From: Platycnemis pennipes
Taxonomy: Eukaryota > Arthropoda > Insecta > Odonata > Platycnemididae
DNA: 64,000 nucleotides
NCBI GenBank assembly: GCA_933228895.1
Contig: OW121854.1
Location: 59,810,609 to 59,874,608, forward strand
Direction: 5' to 3'
Position numbers and translations under genes: made by a program. How positions within the stretch are numbered: the stretch's first letter is position 1; each line of letters starts with the position of its first letter. The notes under the pieces are model-generated. The model ran no database searches. It was not told the origin of the DNA and saw only the letters and a program-made list of their open reading frames with translations. Below, in pieces: positions 10,983-21,275 of this stretch.

Positions 10983-11473
10983 CAAATATTCCATCGCTTT
11001 TAAGTTCTTTGGAAAGTTTAATTGTGTATTACTTTATGTCGCATCCCAATGAAAGGAACTATACCGAGAAAGTGCTTGAGATAGGGGGGGGGGGAAGAAA
11101 GCTTTGGGAGAAGGAAATTAGAAGAAGGTGGAAGATACAATTATGGAGGTGGTGGGAGAAGGAAGAATGCTGGGAAAGAGAATAAGAGATGGGAGGAGAT
11201 TGGGCACGATTGAAATGAAAGTATGCTGTAGCAAATTCAAAGTCCACCAAATGGCTGTGAAAACTTTAGCGGCGTTACCCGCTGAAACTGCACAATAGCA
11301 AGATACACAGAGAAAAAATCGTGGACTTTGAAATTGTTGTATGTAAGCACTTTAGTGTTTAATGTCGGCTTTAACCTCGTGGACGTAGGCGCCATGCGCA
11401 CGACTTCGGCTGCTTTGTGACATAATATGTCCAGCAGTCCGGTAACATCTTGTTCCTTTAAAGCCTCTATAAT

Positions 11474-11585
11474 TTCCACAGAGAAAGAGAACGTCTTGGT
11501 AGCTCACCTGGTAGAGCACCTGGCCGGAAATCAGGGGGTCAGGGTTCGAGTCCCGATCTAGGGGAATGATTTTTTCTCTGTGGAA
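11474..11585 (+). mobile_element. SINE-3: compact tRNA-like element inside a 13-bp inverted repeat
   Basis: A tRNA-like core has an A-box-like TAGCTCACCTGG at about 11,501-11,512 and a perfect B box GGTTCGAGTCC at about 11,543-11,553. It is bracketed by TTCCACAGAGAAA (11474-11486) and its exact inverted copy (11573-11585). The acceptor-stem ends do not form a good cloverleaf with CCA-side pairing, so I read it as a tRNA-derived repeat. A minus-strand relative lies at 13,130-13,245 with the same bracketing motif. Confidence 0.75.
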
Positions 11586-12227
11586 TATCTTGCGAAGCTA
11601 TGCTAATCGGAAGGGAGAACAAGTATTGTGAAGGGTACACTAAACGAGATGTGGAGGAAAAAAGAAAGCCGAGTAGAATTTCCCGATCAAAATATAGAAT
11701 ACCAAGTAATAATGTGTATGACTCCAATCGGTGGTCTCAAGTTGTACTCACGGGTTTTTATTGGGTTCAGCCACGAGAGCGAGTCATTCGTTTCAATCTC
11801 TTGAGCTCGCCATTCTTCTAGGTGGGTATATTGCGAAAGAGGAAGCTAGTGGTCAGGGGAGGGTCGCCGGTGTGCCGGCTCTTACTCCATCTCGCGTGGG
11901 GCGGAAATCTATTAGGGAGGAATTCTTCCTTTGTCCGAGTTGGTCGAAATATTACGCTTTCCTGCAAGCTTCCAGTTGAAAGTCAAGAGCCTCAGGTGGG
12001 GTCGGGAGGCGTGATTCCTTGCACAATTTCATATTTTTGGGCTAACTGGTAAGTGGCTTCTCTCAATTTTACCGCGAGCCAAATTATATATCTTTTCTCC
12101 TCGGAGCTTTCGACTCGTGCTTGTGAAAAAACTACCGTGACGGCGTGTTCAAAACGATAAAAAGCGGTGTCTTGACAGAGTCTTGAAGGATGACTTTAGT
12201 AATTACGTGCTTGTGACTGAAAGAGGT

Positions 12228-12430
12228 TGACGGCCGTGGTAACCAGGTCAGTAACGCGCCAGCCGTGTAACCCAAAGGTTGCGGGTTTGATTCCCGCCCG
12301 GGGCATGGATGTTATGCTTACTTTATGATTTAGATCTCCTGAAATATAGCCTTTGCCGTTGGATCACCTGATGCCCAAAACTACTACCACTCGATTAATT
12401 ACTATGAATGAGATTTAGGATTTATCATCG
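12228..12430 (+). mobile_element. SINE-2 copy, plus strand
   Basis: It contains GACGGCCGTGGTAACCAGG, a GTAACGCGCCAGCC block, AACCCAAAGGTTGCGGG and the B-box-like GGTTTGATTCC, followed by a CCCGGGGCATGGATGTTATG body and the ACCTTTGCCG-like tail region. This is the best-preserved plus-strand SINE-2 head in the window and serves as the reference for the other copies. Confidence 0.8.
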
Positions 12431-13129
12431 GATAAAGAACCACATTTTTTACCCAACTACCATCTTAAGCTAACGACCCAAATTACCTACCCATTGATCG
12501 GTTGGATGAAGGAACGTGATCGACGAGTTCTAAGCCCAAGTGTGTGTTAAATTCATACATCAGTTAGGGGAGCCTATTTATTCGCCTATAACTTCTATTT
12601 TTTTCCAGAAAGATCTAGTCTCCAGAAATGGACCGGATTGCTACCAAAAAAAGTTTATGTCGCATTGATACACATCATAAAGGACGACGTTCGCCGAGGT
12701 GTAAGTCCTCATGGAATATGCTTAAAAGAGGAAGGTTGGACGATTGATGCAAGTTCCCTCACCGCTGCGGAATGTTAAAAGCGCTCCCAGACGACGGACA
12801 CCTGCGGTTCTTCCTTCACTTGTCCTTATTATCAGCGGATAGCTTAAGTTGGACAATCCCGTTTCAATGTGAATCATGGGATTTGCATTTTTTCAAGGTG
12901 AACCAAATGAATTTCGCAACATTTTGCTGTTCCTTGAGCAACTTGGGGGCATTGGGAAAGCGCTTATTTTTTGAGAGACTTATTTACGGTTCGACCGCCG
13001 AGGTGTTGCGTTTTGGTGCAACTGACATTATGCCTAAATTATATTTTTGTGAATACATGGAGCGCTGGTTTCGGTGGAATTCCGTCATTCATTCATTGAG
13101 CGAAAGAAAACTTTCCTAATAGCAAAAGT
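12431..13129. other. Intergenic, no supported gene
   Basis: A 115-codon plus-strand frame (12772-13119) runs through this stretch with no recognisable domain, no flanking splice sites of good quality and no neighbouring exon. I treat it as chance. Confidence 0.4.
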
Positions 13130-13245
13130 TTCCGCAGAGAAAAACTCACCTACCTCGACCGGGATACGAACCTGAAATCTCCTCTTATCCGGCCAGGCAC
13201 TTTAGTCAGTTTAAGCTACCAAGGCGTCCTTCTTTCAAGTGGGAT
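13130..13245 (-). mobile_element. SINE-3 copy, minus strand, diverged
   Basis: Read on the minus strand it has CTTGGTAGCTTAAACTG (A-box region), GTGCCTGGCCGGATAAGAGG and a B-box-like GGTTCGTATCCCGG. The plus-strand side begins with TTCCGCAGAGAAA, one base different from the SINE-3 inverted repeat at 11.47 kb. The other inverted repeat is weakly preserved. Confidence 0.7.
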
Positions 13246-13439
13246 TCTAGAGGCTTCAGTAAAACTAGATGTATTTCGTAATTCTTGAATTGAAGACTTC
13301 TTCTGGTAAAGAATCTCATCCTAAAATATCCCTGAACAGGATTATTTTTAGAATGACTTCTCGAAAACTATTTTACTTTCACGGAAGAGCTCTCTTCCAT
13401 TTGGCTGTTCTTACGTAATTATCTACTGCGATGTACATC

Positions 13440-13508
13440 TCCCTGAGCTGAAGTCAGTAGCTCAAACAGGGTTGATAACGCACCGGCTTGGCAGCATAAA
13501 GGTCGCGT
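13440..13508 (+). mobile_element. SINE-2 copy, left part (interrupted)
   Basis: The sequence includes GGGTTGATAACGCACCGGCT and GGCAGCATAAAGGTCGCG, the SINE-2 head. It stops at CGTAAATTTACG, where CR1-like DNA begins. The SINE resumes after the nested insertions at about 14,850. Confidence 0.65.
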
Positions 13509-13511
13509 AAA

Positions 13512-13560
13512 TTTACGTACATCTACACTGCACCCTTTAAGCCACCACATGGGTGAGTGG
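13512..13560 (-). mobile_element. CR1/L2-like 3' end, left half (interrupted by a hAT element)
   Basis: The stretch begins with a short TACATCTACA tail and continues with GCACCCTTTAAGCCACCACA. It corresponds to the reverse complement of the GTGGTGGCTTGCAGGGTA tail region of the intact copies at 38.7 and 43.6 kb. It continues at 14,792 after the hAT element. Confidence 0.65.
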
Positions 13561-14791
13561 CATAGTTGGGATTAACGATTTAAAAAATAAACGATGGAAA
13601 TTAATCGTTAAAAATGTGGTTAACTATTTAATTTAATCGTTACTTTTTAGAAGGGTTAACTTTTAATTGTTAAAATTATGCATTAACTGATACAAAACTA
13701 ACTTCAATATACTATTTTCGTTATTTTTTGTCGAATGTCGACCAGTCGGAATTTGGGCGCTAAGGTTTCGCAACAGACAAATAGGAAAATAAAACGGTAT
13801 CTAAGAATTCAAGGGTAGTTGTGCAAGAATGCAATGAATAGGCCCAGACGAATGCATACAAACAAAAACGGGGCTTAAGGGGAGTGACCTCCAAAGTAGA
13901 GGAACGCACCCTCGGACGAGGAAACACGAAACCACGCGAAGACTATGTCCAGGAGGACTCGTATGCCTTACTGGTGGCATAATGTCGTCAATACTACATA
14001 GAAAGAAAGGTCACTCAAAAACCCATGACGGATAACGAGGGGGAGGGGTTCATTCAAACTAACGTATCTGAAGTATGTACCATGTATGTAACAATGCGCC
14101 GGTCTACGTATGCCTTACTCGGCGACATTGCTTCATCAATACATCAGACCCCAGTGAACCGCGAGAAAAGGTGCTGTAACTCTATATAAATAAAACGTTT
14201 TCACTGAAAATTTTACGATTGCGAAGGGATACTTCACATTGCAATTTGGGGATCGATATCAAAAACTAACCTTATAGCACTTTCTACCGCTCAGAACTAT
14301 CTTTGGCGAAAATTACAGACGCACCATGGTTCATCAAAAAGCCTTACATTCACGACAACTTAAAAATCCCGGAATTGGAGCTTCACCTCAGAAAAATCGT
14401 CGAATCCTCTCAGCAGACTCTAGGAAACCTGACCAACAACACTGTGGACACTAATGGAATTGCAACGAAAATCCCTATTTTTTAAACAAAAATAGGTAAT
14501 AATATCATATTTTTAAACAAAAGGATACGGATAGAAGAAACCACAATAATAGTTTTCAGTGATCGATTTGTTTGTCAAAACAAAAAACCATCAAGGCCTC
14601 TATTACCACAGCATCCAATTTGCCAAAGTAACTTAAAAAGTAACTTTTAACGATAAATTTACTTATTTTAACTTTAACTTTAATCAGTTACTTTTTCTAA
14701 AAAGTAACTTTCAACTGAAACTAGTTACTTTTTACAAAGATTAACTCTAACTTTTTTCAGTTAATTGTTTTTGGTAACTTTCCCAACTATG
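13561..14791. mobile_element. hAT-type DNA transposon, non-autonomous, 1,231 bp
   Basis: The element starts CATAGTTGGGA and ends TCCCAACTATG, perfect 11-bp terminal inverted repeats. The octamer GTGAGTGG is duplicated immediately outside (13553-13560 and 14792-14799). An 8-bp target duplication with short C/TA..G termini is the hAT hallmark. Subterminal regions are rich in GTTACTTTTT-type motifs. No hAT transposase domain is visible. A possible fragment of another retrotransposon lies inside. Confidence 0.9.
14290..14485 (+). pseudogene. Possible Jockey-like reverse-transcriptase C-terminus fragment inside the hAT
   Basis: A short open frame reads LAKITDAPWFIKKPYIHDNL followed by KIPELELHLR. 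This resembles the conserved ITNAPW...N..IH.DL.IP tail of Jockey-clade non-LTR polymerases. Upstream sequence in the same frame is too short to confirm the polymerase domain. If correct, it is a retrotransposon piece inserted into, or captured by, the hAT element. Confidence 0.4.
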
Positions 14792-14850
14792 GTGAGTGGT
14801 AGGGGATGAGTCCACAACATGCATGTTTTATTTACGAAAACTATTGGTTG
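14792..14850 (-). mobile_element. CR1/L2-like 3' end, right half
   Basis: TAGGGGATGAGTCCACAACA and the following GCATG continue the retrotransposon end that begins at 13,512. The outer boundary is marked by ATTTACG, which also occurs just left of 13,512 and is a candidate 7-bp target duplication. Confidence 0.55.
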
Positions 14851-14910
14851 GCACGATATAACCTTTGCCGTTTGAGCACCTAAAACCCAATATTTACATA
14901 CCTATCTCCA
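14851..14910 (+). mobile_element. SINE-2 copy, right part
   Basis: ATATAACCTTTGCCGTTTGA and the following GCACCTAAAACCC match the SINE-2 body at 12,343-12,380. It is the remainder of the copy split by the nested elements. Confidence 0.6.
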
Positions 14911-15049
14911 AGTTGACGAATTTCAATTTTCTCATTGAACCTCCTTTTGACTTAGCGCTTTTCTGGTCACAGAAATCCATCATGAGTCATGCTAAGGTCG
15001 TGCTAAAAGTCAAGTAAATCGAAAAATGGTAATCCGCGGCCTCCTTGAA

Positions 15050-15460
15050 TAGCATTATGCATTCACGTCCGCCGCTTCCTTGTCTAGTCTCAGAACTTTG
15101 CACGTGCGCGCAGACAGTCGCTCCGCGTCGACGACTTCCTCGAAAGGTGGATCAAAGGTCGCGGCTATCCTTCGGCCGCAGGTGCGTTTTCGCGCGCCGG
15201 GCGGTAAGTACGAAAACTGACTCGTTTGGACTGAATATGGACCGAGGAAGGGAGGGGAAGGGAGGTTACGCAAGAGACGGGAGAACTGGATAATGCAGCG
15301 GGGACCAAGATCTCACCGCGTCCGATGATAATTTTGGGGGTGACACGAAGGGAAAGCGTGTTTTGGCTGAGCGGGTATTCGGACGAAATAGAAGCCTTCA
15401 CAAAAAGCCGGAGAAACTGCGGGAAATAGTGAGAATGTGCCAAAGGCATCCTATGAAAGA
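15050..15460 (+). other. CpG-rich block, possible promoter
   Basis: Clusters such as TTTTCGCGCGCCGGGCGG and CGCTCCGCGTCGACGAC stand above the background. Overlapping frames are open on both strands, as expected from composition alone. No gene is identified. Confidence 0.25.
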
Positions 15461-15839
15461 ATACCTAGGCGGGAAGTTCGCCATTGGAAAATAACCTCTC
15501 CACTCCAGGATTTGAACGAAATTGGGGATTATAGAGATTTGAGAAACCCTAAGAAAGGCAGTACTTTAGATACCACACCACCCCGATCTCCTCCGTAAGG
15601 GAATAGTTCGGATCCTCATCCAGGCAAATGTTTTTTTTCCATTTTTCCATTTTGATCTTCTCTTAGTTTAGTTCTATTCAAAAATCTATGATAAAATACT
15701 GAACCGGTAGCAAGGGGTTTGTTTGGACGGTTTGGATCAATAACAACTCTTGAAGCAATACGTTTAATCTGCATTAACGTCATTATCCTGCTCTCAACGA
15801 AGGGCTTTAGGAAATTGTTCGCTTAAACGACACGACGAG

Positions 15840-15985
15840 CATAGTACTGAGATTGAAGTTTTCTCCACACTACACTCAAATAATGGCTGGTATTCACTGA
15901 AACATCTCTCTCTGCTGGGATTCGTACTCTAAATGAGAGGCTAGTACTCTAGCCACCGCTACAACACGATCTCCGCGATAATTTC
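15840..15985 (-). mobile_element. SINE-1 fragment, minus strand
   Basis: It holds the CCACACTACACTCAAATAAT block, a CTGGTATTCACTGAAACATC segment and, toward the right, the decayed tRNA-like head ACTCTAGCCACCGCTACAAC. Block order matches the other minus-strand SINE-1 copies. Confidence 0.65.
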
Positions 15986-16604
15986 ATTGAAAAGTAGTTG
16001 CTACTTGCGTTGTTCTCACTTGGATGCGTTAAGTTGACTTATTTAGCAGCACCAATGGCAGAGGTATGTGACTAGGGTGTGGTAGACGTGTGCGTAATAA
16101 TCCCAGTTTTATATTTTGCATGTGCGATGGTGCATGGAGGTCTCTCTAAAACATTATTAGACTGGAGTTGAGCAAACGTTTGGGTAGAGGAAGGTCCACG
16201 TTTTAGGGTAATTTATATAATTTTATCCATAGAAATTACATGTTTAAGTGAACTTATTTTTGGCGAAAGCCTTTTAAGTTTTCCGGTTAAGTGCCATCAC
16301 AATTTTACCCCAAGTAAATCTAATCAAACTTCGTGAAAATTACCCAAGTCATTTGAGACTGGATTCAACTGACGAAGGAGAGCGCCTATTTTTTCATGAA
16401 TCTTCCAGCTGTAGTTATTCCGCCTCCCAATATTCCTTTGATAGCTGAAAAACTTAGACTGGTGCCGTCATTTCTAACCATTTTGTTTTATGAGAATATG
16501 CACTTTATTTCAGTTTTTTCAAAAGCATAATGGTATAATATTAATGAATCGTAATATAATTAGAAGAGAAAATTAATCCGCCTTAAGCTTGAGTCAAACC
16601 TTAA

Positions 16605-16665
16605 AAAATGTCATCGATCGGTCCTCCGAGGCCCATCCGATGGACGGAATACTGCCATAGGACCT
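16605..16665 (-). mobile_element. SINE-1 short fragment
   Basis: CCCATCCGATGGACGGAATA and the neighbouring bases match the CCGACGGACGGAATACT signature region only. Confidence 0.45.
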
Positions 16666-16919
16666 AAAAACCATAGCATCGTTTTTCTTTTGTTACGTCC
16701 AATATCGCTCATGCATATCGCTCCCTATAACCTTATTATATCCCGTGCAAGCTTTGGGGAAAACCAATGAGGTAAGGTAGAATTCTGTTTGCGTAAACAT
16801 GTGGGGATCGTTTTTTTCCTGTCGGTAACACGACTATGAAAATGTGATGTAATTTCCATACAAAAATGTAACCTTCCTAGATCCGCGTATAATTCTAGCG
16901 ATGAATTCACTCATTCAAT

Positions 16920-17180
16920 GTGAACCGGACCTCAATCGCTGTTGAGTATCGGGCGCAGGGTCGTCGTACTCGCAGGCTGAGAGCGTGGAAGCTTCCGGGT
17001 GCCCTCGTGCTCGACCGTTTCCGGTCCGGAGTGGCATTGGCGGATCCATGATCGGGACGGCAACTCTCACCTCCACGGTGAACCGCCTCAGTCAGTCAGC
17101 GGTCTCAGGCTTGAATCCCAAACAAGGCATTTATCTTCTTCTGGTCGTAATTGCTAGACTAGCGATTTAGCTTCACACGG
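16920..17180 (+). other. Moderately CpG-rich stretch, no gene identified
   Basis: The segment is richer in GC than its flanks and holds a short frame starting MEASGCPRARPFPVRSG with no known motif. It is flanked by long uneventful AT-rich DNA on both sides (15,986-16,920 and 17,180-17,970). Confidence 0.25.
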
Positions 17181-18041
17181 AAGCGTGCGCGGAAGATAGT
17201 AATCCCTTCTGTTATTGTCATTTTTATCGTCAATGCGCGTGGCCTTAGAAGTCTGTTGGATTCGCACTGAGAACTACCTCTAAACTCTTCTTTACATCTG
17301 TATACATCCAGTATGAAACATGTTTTCAATTCTCCTCCCAGCATGCCCTTACCCTGTCGTCCTTCATTCCACGTAACCGCGAAACCTATCCTTCACATCT
17401 CTCTTCCGTGCGTTCTTCTCCTTATGGAGGCTTTAAAAATCCTGGAATGATTGGATTTTTTATCAAAGTCACTATCTAGGACAAGGACCTAATGATGGCC
17501 TAGCAGCGGAAACCGGTCGCATGTCTTATTAAAATGTGGATATCACAAAAGTGCTTTTATTTGTTTCAATAAATCAGGACAAGCAAGTCAAGGCTAAAAA
17601 TAAAAATGGTAGATGAAAGAATTACTAGTTTGGGCATTTGTTTCTTGGTAGTATTTGGACAAATCTAGATAAACATGGCACCAAAGTAATGAGCAACAGG
17701 ATTTCGTTGGAAAAAAGTAGTAACAGGATGAAACTAAGGATTTTGAACCCTAGGTACCTGTTAAGAAAAGGGTAGTTAAAGGTTTAATTTGGGTCGCGGC
17801 GATGTATGGCTAGATTTTATGTGGACTCAGGGGAAACAGAAGGGGAGGAGGAGGTCCATTGTAGGTGTTTGAGATGGGAGTATGGAGATGGAAGAAAAAG
17901 GTATAACGGAAGAAAAGTAAGATAAGGAAAAGAGATTGGTGGTTCAGGCGTTACTTTATGGAATCGGTTCTTCATATTGAAAGGAATAATTTTTAATTCA
18001 CACAGACTTTTGCTAGCGACTAAGGTTTTGACGATACAACG

Positions 18042-18609
18042 TAGGCTTGTGCGATGAGCCGATTAATCGAAGTCATCGACGATGATTTCAGTCATCGCGG
18101 TGCGATGATTGAAATCGATGACGATGAATGTCATCGACCATCGACTGCGATGAGTCGATGAGAATCATCGATGTCGATGAGTTGAATGCGAATCATTGAT
18201 GTCGATGAGTCGTGATGTGCTGCTGACATGAAAAACGCTACCACTGCTGACGACCCCTTCCTGGCGGAGCTCCACAAGTACAAGGAGGTCCCAGATTTAT
18301 CCAAATCTTCGAACGTCCTACATTGGTATAGGGACAGGAAGGATGTGTATCCCCGCCTTCAGAAGTAAGCGAGGAAATACCTCTGTATTCCTGCCGCTTG
18401 AACGTCGTCAGAACGGTTTTTCAGCGATGCAGGGAACGTTGTGTTGGACGACCGACATCTACTCACCGATGAAAATGCGGATATGAGAATTGTATTATAC
18501 TACAAAAAAGAGTTGTTGATTAATTTATAACAGCCATCGTCATCGAAGCATTACGATGAAATTTTTTCATCGACAATCGATGACCAAAATCGGTCATCGC
18601 ACAAGCCTA
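18042..18609 (+). mobile_element. hAT transposon with perfect TIRs and 8-bp target duplication
   Basis: The termini are TAGGCTTGTGCGATGA and its exact reverse complement (16 bp, extending imperfectly). The octamer ATACAACG is duplicated at 18034-18041 and 18610-18617. The 5' part is rich in CATCGATGA-type short repeats on both strands. An internal frame keeps the C-terminal dimerisation region of a hAT transposase, so this is an internally deleted derivative of an autonomous element. Confidence 0.95.
18228..18530 (+). pseudogene. hAT transposase C-terminal (hATC) remnant
   Basis: One continuous frame of 101 codons contains the hATC landmarks in order: LHWYRDRKDVYPRLQK, ARKYLCIPA, SSERFFSDAGNVV, and DENADMRIVLYYKK before a natural stop. 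Two in-frame stops, one after PRLQK and one after CIPAA, disable it. The catalytic N-terminal and central regions are absent. The hATC domain mediates transposase dimerisation in known hAT proteins. It lies wholly inside the element at 18042-18609. Confidence 0.9.
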
Positions 18610-18795
18610 ATACAACGTCATCATCAGGTAAAATCAGAGTGGTTGGCCACTAATATATTGGTATACAATGGAATACCAATATAATGTAGGTGACCAACCG
18701 CTCCGTAATTGTACCTGATGATGACATTACATCGTCCAAACCTAGGTTATTAGTAAACTTCTGTGTAGAATTGCAAAGTATTCCTTTCAATATGA

Positions 18796-20987
18796 CAAAT
18801 AAAAAGTTCTACGGATGGCTGGAAGGAAGAGCAACTTGCTGAAGTAAATTACGAGGAGGAATAATAGTTGGATAGACCAAGTAATTCAAGGCGATGTTTC
18901 ATGAAAGAATACTGGAGGGACAAGAAAAAGAAAGAAAAGAATAGACTAATAAGATTAGGTCAATGGAGGAGGGACAAATGCGGGATTAAATGGGGGAATA
19001 TATAGGGAGAAGAAACGTTCAGCAGTGTGGAAAGAGATATCCAGGAAAACCTATCCTGATCAGTGGGACTAAATTATTAAATAAATAAATTTAATTACTC
19101 CCATGCTAAATCAATACAGAAAAGCGTAACGTATACAAATAACAATCATTTTGATAGCCCCTAAGGCGCCCCTGTTCTGGGGCTACCATCTTTTAGACCA
19201 TGTTATATCAGTAGATAATTATAAACAATATAAATAAATAATAGTAGGGAAACATCAACTGTAACTAAAGAAGAGAGAAAAAATATACTGTGCAAAAACA
19301 AAAAATACATAACTGCATTGTTCACTATACATTGCTAGACAAAAAGCATATACATAGGCATTTGTGTATATATACATACATAAACATACATATTGCGACT
19401 CATATACTCATGTATATAATATTAAATACAAAACGAAACAGACAGGTGACGGAAACATAGAAACACGAAAAGGAGACACTCACAATAGTTTGGACGTTTC
19501 CGCGGACATGCCGCCTTTTTCAACAGAAGAGGTCTCTTTGCGCCTTTCTTGCGAGTACATGTACATAATAAAATGCATAAACATCCATATATACGTAATT
19601 ATTTAATATAATACAGTCATTTTTAAGGATACATCAAAATACGTAAACAAGTTAAATATTTACAAATCAATAAGTTAAATATTATTATCATCTTACCTAT
19701 CTTATTCCATACAATTCTGCCACCATAGCATTTCCACAGTAATCCACCATTCTTTAACAACCAAGCCATACGCTTATTCATCCTTCTTCCTATTCCATCT
19801 TTTCTATTTCTGCTTCATACATACTCCTCAAGCACTCATCGTCCATCTTTTTCCAATCCTAGACTCATAGCGAAGATATACCGGTAGTGTTAGTATGCTG
19901 CATTCGTCAATAATGGAAATAAAATTACAATAACAGATTTTCAGTCGAAGGCAAACGCCGCATAAATAAGCTGGAGAGGTTTTTGAAGTGAGTCGTTTGT
20001 AGCGCGTGTAGAATTTAGATAGGTGGTGAGGAAGCATTTTTCTCTACAGAGCGGAAGTTCTGCGAGGTTCAACTCATCCAATTGATGTCGACCTCGCATA
20101 CTTGATACGGTAGGTACAGTATGGCAAGCGCCCACGTTTACGGAAAAGATTGTCATTCATGCAATAATCAGTCACTCATGGACTTAATTTGGTTTAATTG
20201 TTTAACATAATATGTTCGTCTTCTCTCAATTACACAGCCCTTCATATACAATTGGGAATTTGAAGAACCGTTACAACCGTATTTTATATGAGAAAGTTTA
20301 GATGCATCGAGTGAGTGTAATATGAGGGCGTATGAGTTCTGTTCTGGTCTGAAAATTGGATGCCGAACTCAGGAGATTTAAAAACTCGATAACACTCGGA
20401 GTCGATTGTTCGTATAAAATGCCATAGTTAACATTTTCTTGACTTTTCTTACTGATAGTCCTTTGATAAAATGCAATATAATTTGCATATTTATCACGAC
20501 ATCCTAGAAAAATGAAACTGGGGGAATAAAATTGGCTATGGTCTATAGCATATTTTCCAAATGATTTCCAGCTTGTGACTGTATAGAAGAAGAAAGTAAA
20601 TCTACACTTCGGTCTTGTAATTGCGGATATTGATCCCTTTGACGCTTCGTAGAATACGATGAATTTGGCCATGTCATGGTACATTGAATTCACTCTAAGT
20701 TTTCTTCATTCTTGTCTTCCTTGTGTGGAGAGGAAGTCCTCGCACAAAGGTTTGCATTGTCATCTAAGAAAGGACCTCTCGGGAACCCTCAGGGAAAATC
20801 TAAGCTACACAAAACCTCTCGCATATCATTGTGGAAATAGCAATGTCCCATCGTCAAAATAATTCAGCTTTCTGCCACCTCATTCGTGCCTGCGGTGTGG
20901 CATTCCCGCCGTTCCAAATCAATATGATTTCCTAGTTTCGTGAGCACCGGCTACTTTTATTAGTCACTGTCACCCTAACTTTTAAGG
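18796..20987. other. Intergenic; AT-rich with a TATA/CATA simple patch
   Basis: The 18.80-19.07 kb segment is AG-rich and may be decayed retroelement. At 19,350-19,420 there is a TATACATACATA-type microsatellite-like patch. A 131-codon minus-strand frame (20298-20693) has no recognisable domain and no supporting splice signals. Confidence 0.4.
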
Positions 20988-21275
20988 GAGCGTATCGGGT
21001 TGGTACAGTGGCTAGGGTACTGGCTTCACATCCTGAGGGCCCGAATTTGAATTCCGACAGTAGCAGAAATTTCTCTTTGGTATACCGATCCCCACTTGAG
21101 TAATAATTGGAGATAAATTCGAGTTCAGTTCTGCGTTTGTCGAATGGAATTTAACCGTTGAATTAAACCGTGGACCTCTTGGCCTCTTCCGTTAAGAGTA
21201 GGCTAAGCTCGACGCCGCTGGGTCTCTCTCCACCCTTCTTCCGTTCCCTGAAAAGTGCTTCTTCTGCCCAAATAT
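20988..21275 (+). mobile_element. SINE-1 copy, plus strand, 3' truncated
   Basis: The head reads GTATCGGGTTGGTACAGTGG, then CTAGGGTACTGGCTTC and CCCGAATTTGAATTCC (decayed B box). The body includes GAGTTCAGTTCTGCGTTTGT and GAGTAGGCTAAGCTCG. It aligns block by block with the intact copy at 45,667-45,981, but the last portion (AATGACCTCAGGTGTCGGTC) is missing. Confidence 0.85.

Larger units (their letters stand above)
17972..18795. mobile_element. Foldback element with hammerhead-like arms, interrupted by a hAT
   Basis: Without the hAT at 18042-18609, the flanks pair as a long imperfect palindrome of about 115-125 bp per arm. The left arm is 17972-18041 plus 18618-18670, the right about 18678-18795, and the centre is AATACCAAT/ATTGGTATA-like. 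Both arms carry a CCTGATGATGAC...TCGTC...AAACC module (minus strand in the left arm, plus strand at about 18,705-18,745). It resembles a hammerhead core, but the GAAA box reads AAAA on the left and CAAA on the right, so both are probably inactive. Compare 31,636-31,786. Confidence 0.75.

Noticed and set aside
10697..11003. Open frames encoding repetitive GKGMGREWEGN or SLPIPFPFPSH peptides
   Set aside because: They are readings of the 11-bp minisatellite in all frames and strands, not a silk-like or structural protein gene.
20298..20693. 131-codon minus-strand frame
   Set aside because: No known domain, AT-rich composition like its flanks, and no splice or promoter support.
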